This document shows positions 27,091-35,305 of a stretch of DNA of 56,270 bases, one piece after another. This DNA comes from Pseudomonadota bacterium (GTDB taxonomy: Bacteria > Desulfobacterota > Desulfuromonadia > Geobacterales > Pseudopelobacteraceae): assembly GCA_019352135.1 (NCBI GenBank), contig JABBNX010000006.1, positions 1 through 56,270 of the forward strand. The letters are read 5' to 3'. Both the position numbers and the translations under genes were made by a program. Under the pieces are notes generated by a model. The model saw nothing but the letters and a program-made list of their open reading frames with translations. It did no database searches and was not told where the DNA came from. Every line of letters begins with the position of its first letter. Position 1 is the stretch's first letter.

Positions 27091-28575
27091 ATGATAATCC
27101 AATGCGAAAAATGTCAAACCAGATTTCGACTTGACGATTCCAGGGTCACGGATAAAGGCGTAAAAGTCCGCTGCACCAAGTGTAAACATGTATTCAGGGT
27201 GCAGAAGGAAAAAACGGAAGTGGAGTCTGTCGCAACTGAAGCTGCAACGGCTGATTTTTCTTCATCCGCCGAACAGAATGAAACCCCGATGACAACTCCG
27301 GAATCTCAGCCTGTTACAGAAAATCTTGTCCAGGAGACCCCTTTTGATTTCGGATCTTTTGAAACTGCTCCTGCTGATAGTGTGCCTGAGATCAACTCGT
27401 TTGAAATACCATCGTTTGAAGAGTCGACCGCGTTGTTTGACGCCGATGAATTCCATGGCGCAGCCACTGAGACGGTATCACCAGCACCTGCAGAACCTGC
27501 TGCTTTGATGGGAGAGGTTGATTTTTCGAGCTTTGATTTTGGCGAAAGCGGCTCAGAACCAGAAGTGACCCCACTGCCTCCTCTTTCACTAGATAATTTC
27601 GGCAATGGAGACTTCGAACCCGCGTCCGATGCGCCACGAAAAGAGTCTCCTCAGGGGCTGGATTTCTCTGATGATGATTTGTTCGGTGCGGTGGTACCAT
27701 CCACTCCTGAAACTGCAGATGACGCCATCTCCTTTGATTTTGAAGAAGACAGCTTTGCTGAATCCATGGACATGAGCTCCCATGATTCAAGTGCTAAAAG
27801 CGGCACGTTATTTTCCCTCGACACGCACGCTGATGCGCCATTTAATCTGGATGAGATTGACTTTGGCGACGAACTGACGTCGGTCGCTGTCCGGCAGGTA
27901 AATCCGGAGGATCTACAACCGTCCCAGGAAATTCTGTTTGCTCCCCTGGCCGAAGCACAGGGTAAACCGGTACCGGAGGATGTCCCGCACTCTTTCCCCG
28001 GGTCAGATTTCGCCGATACACAGCATGAGCTTCCACCCCTGTCGATAACGTCGCGGCGCAAGCAGAATCCGCTTTTTGGTGCATTGATCGGGGGTATTGC
28101 CCTCGTGGTAATTACCGCTCTTGTGTATTTTGGCATCACTTCGTTTTCCGCCCCCAAGGATATGGCTGCTACGGAGAATGGCATGATCGGTATCCAGGCG
28201 GTAAAAGCCACTTTCATTCATAACAGTAAAGCAGGCGAACTGCTGGTGATTTCAGGAGAAGCACTGAATGAGTATTCACAGCCGCGGGCGGCACTGCAAG
28301 TCAAGGTAACAGTCTTTGACGCCTCGGGGAAAAGTATCGCTACAAAGAGTGCCTATGGCGGGAACCCGCTGACAGAAGAACAATTAAAGAGCCTGGCGTT
28401 TGACAAGATCGAGGCGGTGATGGCCAATCAGTTTGGCGATTCTCTGACTAACATGGAAGTTGCTCCCGGCAAGTCGATCCCTTTTGTTGTGGTAATCGCC
28501 AATCTTCCTGCGGGAGCCAGTGATTTCGCGGTGCAGTCTGCCGGATCTACGGTTGCAACCGGAAGGCAGCAATAA
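27091..28575 (+). CDS. MJ0042 zinc-ribbon membrane protein with DUF3426-like C-terminus
   Basis: A 494-residue protein whose start at ATG 27091 follows GAGGAG. The N-terminus is an MJ0042-type zinc ribbon (C5-x2-C8 and C28-x2-C31). Residues from about 45 to 325 are acidic, low-complexity and rich in Phe, Ser, Pro and Glu, probably disordered. A single membrane segment lies at about 328-352, followed by a DUF3426-like beta domain on the outer side. Homologues are common in deltaproteobacteria, with no proven function. The disordered repeat-like part (motifs such as FDFG and FDFEEDSF) may bind partners. It is convergent with the FKBP gene, sharing a terminator. Confidence 0.82.
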   Translation: MIIQCEKCQTRFRLDDSRVTDKGVKVRCTKCKHVFRVQKEKTEVESVATEAATADFSSSAEQNETPMTTPESQPVTENLVQETPFDFGSFETAPADSVPEINSFEIPSFEESTALFDADEFHGAATETVSPAPAEPAALMGEVDFSSFDFGESGSEPEVTPLPPLSLDNFGNGDFEPASDAPRKESPQGLDFSDDDLFGAVVPSTPETADDAISFDFEEDSFAESMDMSSHDSSAKSGTLFSLDTHADAPFNLDEIDFGDELTSVAVRQVNPEDLQPSQEILFAPLAEAQGKPVPEDVPHSFPGSDFADTQHELPPLSITSRRKQNPLFGALIGGIALVVITALVYFGITSFSAPKDMAATENGMIGIQAVKATFIHNSKAGELLVISGEALNEYSQPRAALQVKVTVFDASGKSIATKSAYGGNPLTEEQLKSLAFDKIEAVMANQFGDSLTNMEVAPGKSIPFVVVIANLPAGASDFAVQSAGSTVATGRQQ

Positions 28576-28612
28576 CACGCATGTGACATCCGGGCAGAGA
28601 GAAACCTGTAAC

Positions 28613-28648
28613 AAAAAGGCCGTTGACATCACTGTCAACGGCCTTTTT
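28613..28648. terminator. Bidirectional intrinsic terminator
   Basis: AAAAAGGCCGTTGACA and TGTCAACGGCCTTTTT form a perfect 16-base stem with loop TCAC, with runs of A and T at both ends. It lies between the convergent zinc-ribbon and FKBP genes and works for both strands. Confidence 0.93.
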
Positions 28649-28670
28649 ACGCTAGAGGACGTCAGCGCTG

Positions 28671-29186
28671 CTACAGGATCTCAACCAGTCTGATAGAGAA
28701 GGTCAGGTCGCGACCAGCCAAGGGATGATTGCCGTCAAGCGTGATGGTCGTATCGGTAACTTCCGTAACCAGAACCGGAAAAGGGGAGCCGTTTTCAAGA
28801 ATTACTTCCATCTGATCGCCCGGCGCTGGATTGATGTCTGCCGGAATTTCACTCCGTTCGATAACGGCAACCATTTCTTCAGCCCGCTGTCCATACGCAT
28901 CATCAGCAGGAATAGAGACGGTGACGCTTTGGCCCGGTTCTAGCCCGATCACGGCTGCTTCGAACTTCGGAATCAATTGCCCGGAGCCAATGACAAACTC
29001 CATCGGACCGGTGGCGGTGCTGTCGCATCCACACCCGTCATTAACAACATCCTTGTCGCCACTGCAACAACATGAATGGTCATCCGGTTGAGCAACCGGA
29101 CGTTCCGATGTGTCAAATACGGATCCATCTTCAAGTGTCCCGGTGTAGTGAACGGTTACTTTGTCGCCTGTTTTAGCCTGTGCCAT
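28671..29186 (-). CDS. SlyD-like FKBP peptidyl-prolyl isomerase with Cys-rich insertion
   Basis: A 171-residue FKBP-type cis-trans isomerase of the two-domain SlyD type. The FKBP core starts GDKVTVHYTGTLEDGSVFDTSE and resumes with MEFVIGSGQLIPKFE; the chaperone insert-in-flap domain (about 100-150, DDAYGQRAEEM and later) and C-terminal FKBP strand follow. Between the two core parts, residues 31-60 form an insertion with five cysteines (C39-C41, C52, C54) and a histidine, likely binding a metal. Classical SlyD binds nickel through a His/Cys-rich tail, which is absent here. AAAGGATG precedes the ATG. Confidence 0.9.
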   Translation of the reverse strand: MAQAKTGDKVTVHYTGTLEDGSVFDTSERPVAQPDDHSCCCSGDKDVVNDGCGCDSTATGPMEFVIGSGQLIPKFEAAVIGLEPGQSVTVSIPADDAYGQRAEEMVAVIERSEIPADINPAPGDQMEVILENGSPFPVLVTEVTDTTITLDGNHPLAGRDLTFSIRLVEIL

Positions 29187-29272
29187 GGTTCATCCTTTCA
29201 GTCGGTATGCCCGATAATTAGTAAGATAGATGCTGCTTTACGGAAAAACGCCTTGTATGCGCGCCCTGTGTA

Positions 29273-29593
29273 TCAGGTGAGGGCTTTTGCCAGTGCGGAA
29301 ATGTGTGTGCTGAACTGCCCGGGATAAGTGCCGGTAATCCGGAGACGTTTATGCCGTGACGTTTCGCCCGAAATAATTTCCACAGCAGACTTCGGCACCT
29401 CAAAAAAATCTGCAACGAACTCCCGACAAAGTTTGTTGGCTGCTCCGTCAACCGGCGGAGAAGTGAGTCTTATTTTGAGTTCCGTTCCCTGAATGCCGCA
29501 GATCTCGTTCTTTGATGCTCGTGGCTGAATATAAACAGTCAAAATCAGACTGTTCGCAAGATGGGTGATAAAAACCGGCTCAGGGGCGTTCAT
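29273..29593 (-). CDS. DUF167 / YggU family protein
   Basis: A 106-residue protein of the DUF167 (YggU) family, with the signature LTVYIQPRASKNEI near the start and LTSPPVDGAANKLCREFVAD at about 42-61. The function of the family is unknown. I chose ATG 29593, which overlaps the divIVA stop; a longer form starting at TTG 29623 is possible. In many bacteria yggU, yggT and divIVA are neighbours; here yggT lies about 9 kb away. Confidence 0.85.
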   Translation of the reverse strand: MNAPEPVFITHLANSLILTVYIQPRASKNEICGIQGTELKIRLTSPPVDGAANKLCREFVADFFEVPKSAVEIISGETSRHKRLRITGTYPGQFSTHISALAKALT

Positions 29594-30032
29594 CGCTGGA
29601 CAGTTGTTGGCTGAAGCTTTCAAGTAATCCTTTGAAGCTCATCTCAAACTGGATCTTCTGCCGGCGGATCTCTTCAAACCGGCTCTTCAACTCCCCAAGT
29701 TGCCGTTCAGCATCAACAATAATACGCTCACCCTTTATCTCGGCTTCCGACACGATCAGTTCGGCTTCTTTACGGGCATTGGACTTCATCTCTTCAATGA
29801 CGCGCTGGGCAGAAAGCAGTGTTTCGCGCAACTCCCGCTCCTTTTCCGCTATATCGAGCATCTCGCGGTTTCGGAGGGAGTTCTCTTCCTTCAACTGGGT
29901 GTTTTCGCGAATCAGGTTCTCCATTTCGCCGGCGACGGACTGCAGAAAAGCATCGACGTCGTCCGGATCGAGCCCACGAAAAGTCTTTACCTTGAATTGT
30001 TGTTGCTGAATATCGAGTGGAGAGATCTTCAT
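29580..30032 (-). CDS. DivIVA-domain coiled-coil protein
   Basis: A 150-residue protein with the DivIVA N-terminal signature: KISPLDIQQQQFKVKTFRGLD then DPDDVDAFLQ (residues 2-31), followed by a nearly continuous coiled coil to about residue 140. In Gram-positive bacteria DivIVA senses membrane curvature and recruits division or growth factors. In Gram-negative deltaproteobacteria the role is not settled; a membrane-binding scaffold is the cautious inference. It overlaps the DUF167 gene by 14 bases, so the two are co-translated. About 115 bases separate it from the LysM gene upstream. Confidence 0.88.
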   Translation of the reverse strand: MKISPLDIQQQQFKVKTFRGLDPDDVDAFLQSVAGEMENLIRENTQLKEENSLRNREMLDIAEKERELRETLLSAQRVIEEMKSNARKEAELIVSEAEIKGERIIVDAERQLGELKSRFEEIRRQKIQFEMSFKGLLESFSQQLSSDERP

Positions 30033-30147
30033 TATGTATCAACCTCGTATAGATGCATATCGTTCGTGGGTGAGGATAAATAACATATAAGCGAGTAGTG
30101 GCACGCGGCCGTTTCAACATACCTCGTACCGGAAGATGACCGGTTGC

Positions 30148-30969
30148 TTATTGCGTGGACAGCTTGAGATAACAATCCGCTTTGTACAGATTCGCATCGG
30201 CAGCGAGAGGCGAACCGGAATACTCTGCCAGATAGCGATCGAGCAGCTCAAGTGCCGTACGGCAATCATCCTGACGATATGCTTTTACTGCTGACTCAAA
30301 AAGCTTTTGTCCGGCAACGTGGCTGGAGGTTGCAGGAGCGGCAGCAACTGTTTTTGTGTGAACAGCAGCTTGTGCAGCTGCCGGAGCTTTTACGTGTGGG
30401 GCCTCATGCGATGCGCTTCGTTTTGGATGGCCAGTCTTTTTTTTGCCGACATGGTGTGTCCGGGTTTTTTTCGCTTCGGACCTTTTCAAATCTTTCAAAG
30501 AAAGTTCGGCATCCGGATGTGAAACCGGTGAAGCCCCGGCTGATTTCCGGACGTACGGCTGTTCTTCAGTTTTGAGTGGTGCCTTTTTTGTCTCGGTGGC
30601 CACCGGCTTGTGGGAAAGAGCAGTCGCCGGAGTAGTGATACGTTCAGAAGTTTGACCTTCATTTTTTTGAGTTACCGGGACCTTGAGAATCGCTCCGCTA
30701 TAAATCAGGTTCGGATTTTTTATGGAATTGAATAACAGAATCTGGGGATAGTACATCCCGTGGCCGCTGGATGTGCGGGAAATATCGTAAAGTGTGTCGC
30801 CCTTCTTTATTTCGATCTCCCGGACAAGTATGCCATCATGAGAGGGCGCTTTCTTCTGGCTGGAATCCACGTGTTGCGGTACGTACAGAAGGTACTGTTG
30901 GCCCCAGGCCGGCAGTGCCGCACAGAGTATGATGGCGATGACGGTTGTATAACGGGCGCGTGTTCTCAT
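30148..30969 (-). CDS. Secreted LysM protein with TPR-like C-terminus
   Basis: A 273-residue protein with a signal peptide (residues 1-23, ending PAWG). A LysM peptidoglycan-binding domain spans about 50-98 (REIEIKKGDTLYDIS, then ILKVP). A basic, Ala/Lys/His-rich linker (about 100-215) leads to a TPR-like or YbgF-like helical hairpin pair (FESAVKAYRQDDCRTALELL) at about 218-268. It starts one base after the stop of the 870-residue secreted protein, so the two are one unit. Probably a periplasmic protein tethered to the cell wall; function unknown. Confidence 0.82.
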   Translation of the reverse strand: MRTRARYTTVIAIILCAALPAWGQQYLLYVPQHVDSSQKKAPSHDGILVREIEIKKGDTLYDISRTSSGHGMYYPQILLFNSIKNPNLIYSGAILKVPVTQKNEGQTSERITTPATALSHKPVATETKKAPLKTEEQPYVRKSAGASPVSHPDAELSLKDLKRSEAKKTRTHHVGKKKTGHPKRSASHEAPHVKAPAAAQAAVHTKTVAAAPATSSHVAGQKLFESAVKAYRQDDCRTALELLDRYLAEYSGSPLAADANLYKADCYLKLSTQ

Positions 30970-30970
30970 A

Positions 30971-33583
30971 TCAGTACCTGTTCCCCAGTTGGTCTTCGTA
31001 GGTCAGCATGTTTTTGACCTGGAGAGCTGTTCCAACGCCGGTGCCCGGCTTGACCCTGAATGAAACCGTGATGTTCCGTTTTTCGCCGGAACCAAGTTCC
31101 TTGAAGCGCCAGATAACCGTGCCGTTGCTGACTGCCGTTGTGGCAGGGTCGGCGGCCACCAGATCAAGTTGCTCCGGCCAGAGACTCTGCAACTCTACCA
31201 GCCGCGCAATGTTGGAGCCGTTATTGGTAATTGCCAGGTCAAATGAAGCGACGTCACCCGGTTTGAGGCGGCCGTCATGACCTGACATGACCATTTTGAG
31301 AACCGGTCTCGAATAGGTCAGTTGTGTTGACCCTGATGCTGAACGCGTCGCATCCCCTTCTGAAACAAAGGAAACCGTAACAGTCCCACGGCTGCCGTCT
31401 GCTGCAGTGAGTGGCGCTTTGATCTCCACGGCGATAGTGGCTTCTTCACGAGGGGCCAGTGGACCAATCTCGTCGATGGCAGGTTCACCGGCTTCGCGGA
31501 TGCCGTCACGATTTAAATCATTAAAAATAACGACACTCTGAGCAGCGGTAATGACCGAATGTATCTTGAGCTTTTCCCTGATATTGCCGGTGTTGGTGAC
31601 AACAAAGGGGAGGGTGATTGCCTGACCGGGAATCGCTATCAGATTGTTATAGCCGGCGCGAACGGAAATGCCGCGCTGCGTCTCAACAGTGGCCATGTTT
31701 GAAACAAAGGCCGCCGTGGTTTTAAGTGCCGTGTCACTCAACTCGGCACGGATGGCCAGTTCCTGCCCGGCCAAGGAGTCGTCCTTCAGCTGAAAGGTTA
31801 CCGTAAACTCACGGCTCTCTCCGGATTTAATCCGCAAACCGTCGAGTGCCAGGGCAGATTTCATCTCCTGCTTGAATCCGGACGCGGCGTAGTCAACCGG
31901 GTCTAATTGGGGCGGGAAACTGAGGCGGAAGTTCACATCCTCGGCGACGGTTGAACCGACGTTGAGAATTGCTATGTGATACACGAGCTTGTCACCCGGG
32001 AGAGGCCTGGTTCTATCCGTGCGCATGACGGCACGAAGGAGCGGCGCAGAGGCAATCAGCCGGACTTCCCTCGATTGGCTGGCTTCAGGCATCAGGCGCG
32101 AAGCGGCTTTGACCGGGTACGAAATGCGGAGGCCATCAATGCTGGCAGGTGGGATGACAAGGTCGATGATACCTTTGAACGTTTCGCCCGGTGCAAGGGG
32201 AGGTGTGTGACTGATTGCAGCTCTAGGAGCAGAGGCAGCGGCAAAACGGGTTTTGAAGTCAGCAGGGAAAGCCGATTCCAGGTAGAACGAGTCGGTACCG
32301 TTGCCACGGTTAATGACTTCAAACGGAACGGAAGCCGGCCGACCAACGGTAAAGGCATCCGGGTGAGAGGGAATAGTGAATTCGAAGCCGGCAAACTGCG
32401 CAACTTCAAGATGCAATATCTGGGAATTCTCCTGCATGGGCGCTGCGGCTGCCTGAGGAGGTAATACGACGGCAATGCCCAGTTCACGGAGCTTTGCCGC
32501 AGCAGTGACTGCGGCAGCGGACGTAGGGAATTTATCAATGATGGTCTTATACTGGGCAATCGCCTTCTCGCGATATGCCGATTGTTCAGCTTTGGCCTTT
32601 TCTTCAGTGAGCTTCTGTTCTGCCAGGCGGGCTTTTTCGGCCTTGAGTGCCGCAGTGCGTGCTGATTCGGCAGCAGCGGCTGCGCGCGTGGTTTCTTCTG
32701 TCTTGGCAATGGCAAGCCGTTTTTGTTCGGCTTTTTCTGCCGCCGCTTTGCGCTCGTTTTCCGCCTTCTGCGCATTCATGTGCGCCAATTCGGCCTCAGC
32801 CTGTTCGGCACGTTTTTTTTCAGCCTGTATCCGGGCAAGGCGCAGTACTTCGGCTTTTTGTGCGGTGATGCGGGCCGTTTCGGCTGCCGCTTCGGATTGC
32901 AGTGTTTCTTTTGCTTTAGCGGAACGTCGCAGCGCTTCTTCGTTTTTAGCGGCCGCAATCTTCTCTTGTTCTGCGTGTGCTGCTGCAGCGCGAGCCGTTT
33001 CTTTCCGTTGTGCAACGGCTATTTCATCAGCCTTTTTGAGTGCCGCAGTGCGTGCTGATTCGGCGGCTGCCGCAGCCTGTTTCGCTGCTTCGGCTTGTGC
33101 CGCTGCCACCCGCATTTTTTCGGCATTTTCATTCCGGGTAGCCAGGAGGTCAGCCTGTTTAGCTGCAAGCGGTCCGGTCGGCAGTTTTTCGCCTTTATCG
33201 TAGCGTGCCATCAGTGAGAGAAGTTCATCCTCCACGGTATTTTTGAGCGGACTGTCCGGGTATTCTTTGGAAAGCTGGGAAAGATAGCGGGCCGCCTCCT
33301 GCTGGTTGCCAACTTTATAGTAGGAGCGGGAAAGCCAGAAGAGCGTCATATCCTTGAGCGGGGTGTCCGGGTATTTTTTCAATACTTCGTTCAGCTTTTC
33401 GATTGAGGTTGCGTAATCCTTCTGCTGGTAGGCATTAAATCCGGCAATAAAAACCTGAGAATCCTCTGTTTCCTGACAATAGGCGGGAGGCGCAAGCAGA
33501 GATGAAATTATGACGAGGATGACCAGAAGCTGGAGTAGGGTGTAGCGACATAATCTCAATAATATCACGTTAATGGACCTCAT
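30971..33583 (-). CDS. Large secreted TPR / coiled-coil / beta-domain protein, function unknown
   Basis: An 870-residue protein not matched to a named family. It has a signal peptide or anchor (about 10-36, APPAYC, whose Cys could be a weak lipobox), then TPR-like repeats (about 40-135; ending YPDTPLKD and YPDSPLKN), then an Ala/Glu/Lys-rich coiled coil (about 145-345) that contains an internal duplication, a further TPR-like segment (YKTIIDKFPTSAAAV), and from about 390 on at least three beta-sandwich domains of CARDB/DUF11 type (EVINRGNGTDSFY, VVTNTGNIREKL, AITNNGSNIARL). The linked LysM protein suggests an envelope scaffold spanning from peptidoglycan outwards. Confidence 0.75.
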   Translation of the reverse strand: MRSINVILLRLCRYTLLQLLVILVIISSLLAPPAYCQETEDSQVFIAGFNAYQQKDYATSIEKLNEVLKKYPDTPLKDMTLFWLSRSYYKVGNQQEAARYLSQLSKEYPDSPLKNTVEDELLSLMARYDKGEKLPTGPLAAKQADLLATRNENAEKMRVAAAQAEAAKQAAAAAESARTAALKKADEIAVAQRKETARAAAAHAEQEKIAAAKNEEALRRSAKAKETLQSEAAAETARITAQKAEVLRLARIQAEKKRAEQAEAELAHMNAQKAENERKAAAEKAEQKRLAIAKTEETTRAAAAAESARTAALKAEKARLAEQKLTEEKAKAEQSAYREKAIAQYKTIIDKFPTSAAAVTAAAKLRELGIAVVLPPQAAAAPMQENSQILHLEVAQFAGFEFTIPSHPDAFTVGRPASVPFEVINRGNGTDSFYLESAFPADFKTRFAAASAPRAAISHTPPLAPGETFKGIIDLVIPPASIDGLRISYPVKAASRLMPEASQSREVRLIASAPLLRAVMRTDRTRPLPGDKLVYHIAILNVGSTVAEDVNFRLSFPPQLDPVDYAASGFKQEMKSALALDGLRIKSGESREFTVTFQLKDDSLAGQELAIRAELSDTALKTTAAFVSNMATVETQRGISVRAGYNNLIAIPGQAITLPFVVTNTGNIREKLKIHSVITAAQSVVIFNDLNRDGIREAGEPAIDEIGPLAPREEATIAVEIKAPLTAADGSRGTVTVSFVSEGDATRSASGSTQLTYSRPVLKMVMSGHDGRLKPGDVASFDLAITNNGSNIARLVELQSLWPEQLDLVAADPATTAVSNGTVIWRFKELGSGEKRNITVSFRVKPGTGVGTALQVKNMLTYEDQLGNRY
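32643..32671 (-). repeat. Intragenic direct repeat, copy B
   Basis: This 29-base stretch is identical to 33036-33064. Both encode ESARTAALK inside the coiled coil of the 870-residue protein. The 393-base distance is 131 codons exactly, so the reading frame is kept. Confidence 0.9.
33036..33064 (-). repeat. Intragenic direct repeat, copy A
   Basis: Partner of 32643-32671, in the same frame of the same gene. It marks either a past tandem duplication of a coiled-coil unit or ongoing gene conversion. Confidence 0.9.
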
Positions 33584-33646
33584 TTGGCCGGCGGCCCTGC
33601 TGACGGCGCACGGAGAGCAGATAGAGTCTGCAGGTAAAATGCCTCC

Positions 33647-33675
33647 TAAGTAGCACCTCTCCGCGCCGTTGTCAA
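33647..33675 (-). promoter_or_regulatory. Sigma70-like promoter for the secreted coiled-coil/LysM operon
   Basis: On the minus strand a perfect TTGACA (plus 33670-33675), a 17-base spacer and TACTTA (plus 33647-33652), about 64 bases before the ATG at 33583. The rest of the roughly 270-base gap to amt shows nothing else I can name. Confidence 0.5.
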
Positions 33676-33853
33676 CGAAAGAAACGGAATGTCAGTACGT
33701 TAGCAATCGTTACGGCGTGCGGATTCAGCAGGAGTAAATGGGCCGCGTACGGTTACACATATCGCCCTGAAAAAGAACGCACGAAGTGATTCTCTGCACC
33801 CGAAATTCAGGGTAAGCCGCTTCTTTGTATATCCGAAACGATTATCCGCGATT

Positions 33854-35074
33854 CTATCGAATGCTGTCTTCCGGGTAGGCCTCTATGTTGTGGATGGAGA
33901 GGTCGGCGCCGGCAAATTCATCCTCCTGGCTCAGGCGGATTCCGACGGTTTTGTGGAGTACGCCGTACACCGCAAAACTGCTGGTCATGGCAAAGAGAAC
34001 CGCGAGAAGGCTCCCGCTCAGCTGGGAAACAAAGCTGACCCCGCCGATTCCTCCCAAAAACTTCTGCCCGAAAATGCCGGCGGCAATCCCTCCCCAGGTG
34101 CCGATTATGCCGTGTAGAGGCCATACTCCGAGAACGTCGTCGATTTTTAGCTTTTCCTGTTCATAGTGGAAGCCGTACACAAATATGATTGAGGCGATAC
34201 ATCCAACCAGAAAGGCTCCCAACGGGTGCATGATGTCGCTGCCGGCACAGACGGCAATCAGGCCGGCCAGGGCGCCATTGTGGATAAAACCGGGGTCGTT
34301 TTTGCCGGCTACCAGGGCAGCAAGGACTCCTCCAACCATTGCCATCAGTGAGTTGACCGCCACCAGCCCGGATATTTTTTCCAGGTTGCCGGCGCTCATG
34401 ACATTAAAGCCGAACCAGCCAATTGCCAGGACCCATGACCCGAGTGCCAGAAACGGGATGTTGCTGACCATAATAGGGTGGGACTTGCCGCGAACATAGC
34501 GTCCTATGCGCGGACCGAGGATGATGATTGCCGGCAGTGCGATCCAGCCGCCGATGGAATGGACGACCACCGAACCGGCATAGTCGTGAAATTCAGCGCC
34601 ACCGATTGACTTGAAGAGCGATTGCAGATAGCCGGAGTTCTGCCCCCATATCAACGATTCAAAGATCGGATAGGAAATTCCGGCGAAGATGGCACCGGCG
34701 GTAACCTGCGGCCAGAACTTTGCCCGTTCTGCGACGCCGCCGGAAATTATGGCGGGGATACATGCGGCAAAACAGAGCAGGAAGAAGAAGTGAACCAGAT
34801 CGTAGCCGTGGGTTGTGCCGAGCAGTTCTCCTGCAGGCTTTAAAAAAGAGATCCCATAGGCGATCGGAAAGCCGATTAAAAAATACACAATCGTAGAAAT
34901 CGACCAATCGGTGAGTATTTTTACGAGTGCATTTACCTGGTTTTTCTTTCGCACCGAGCCGACTTCCAGAAAAGCAAAACCGGCGTGCATTGCGAATACC
35001 ATTACTGCGCCCAGCATGAGAAAAAGAACGTCCGCACTACTTGTCAGACCAGTCATCGTTGACATGGTTTCCAT
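33854..35074 (-). CDS. amt: Ammonium transporter
   Basis: A 406-residue Amt/MEP/Rh-family channel with eleven predicted membrane segments, importing ammonium as NH3 or NH4+. Seen are the family's first-helix segment FAMHAGFAFLEVGSVRKKN, GGVAERAKF, the pore histidine region (DYAGSVVVHSIGG) and a second histidine in VWPLHGIIGTWGG. Several Met codons (METMSTMTG) allow starts at 35074, 35065 or 35056; GGGGGT sits before the first. No glnK/PII gene is adjacent, which is unusual. A sigma54-type promoter lies about 45 bases upstream, so control by nitrogen status is likely. Confidence 0.95.
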   Translation of the reverse strand: METMSTMTGLTSSADVLFLMLGAVMVFAMHAGFAFLEVGSVRKKNQVNALVKILTDWSISTIVYFLIGFPIAYGISFLKPAGELLGTTHGYDLVHFFFLLCFAACIPAIISGGVAERAKFWPQVTAGAIFAGISYPIFESLIWGQNSGYLQSLFKSIGGAEFHDYAGSVVVHSIGGWIALPAIIILGPRIGRYVRGKSHPIMVSNIPFLALGSWVLAIGWFGFNVMSAGNLEKISGLVAVNSLMAMVGGVLAALVAGKNDPGFIHNGALAGLIAVCAGSDIMHPLGAFLVGCIASIIFVYGFHYEQEKLKIDDVLGVWPLHGIIGTWGGIAAGIFGQKFLGGIGGVSFVSQLSGSLLAVLFAMTSSFAVYGVLHKTVGIRLSQEDEFAGADLSIHNIEAYPEDSIR

Positions 35075-35128
35075 ACAGAATTACCCCCGTTGGTGTCTGT
35101 TGCCCGTCTTTGGGCGAGTGCTGGCGGC

Positions 35129-35146
35129 AAGCAAAAAAACGGCCAA
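35129..35146 (-). promoter_or_regulatory. Sigma54 (RpoN) -24/-12 promoter for amt
   Basis: On the minus strand the sequence is TTGGCCGTTTTTTTGCTT, with the invariant GG and GC exactly ten bases apart, matching the RpoN consensus TTGGCACG-N4-TTGCT. It is placed to give a leader of about 45 bases for amt. Confidence 0.7.
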
Positions 35147-35163
35147 TCAGGCTGCCCGGTGTA

Positions 35164-35230
35164 ATATGCTGATATTATGAACATGTTTATGATGACTCGT
35201 TGGTGGTCATTGCCCAAATAATCAGCATAT
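35164..35230. promoter_or_regulatory. Inverted 10-base repeats upstream of the amt promoter
   Basis: ATATGCTGAT (35164-35173) and ATCAGCATAT (35221-35230) are exact inverted copies 47 bases apart. They sit where an activator of a sigma54 promoter would bind. They do not match the NtrC consensus, so the binding protein is unknown; they could also belong to uvrC control. Confidence 0.4.
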
Positions 35231-35305
35231 GCCGCATAAACAGGCAATTGTTTGCTCAATAAAGACACTTCCCATTCCAAATGCAATCGGTGTAGGATTG
35301 CACTC

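Noticed and set aside
32475-33203. 242-codon plus-strand frame rich in Ser, Ala, Phe and Cys
   Set aside because: It is the complement of the Ala/Glu/Lys coiled-coil repeats of the 870-residue protein; composition is fully explained by that.
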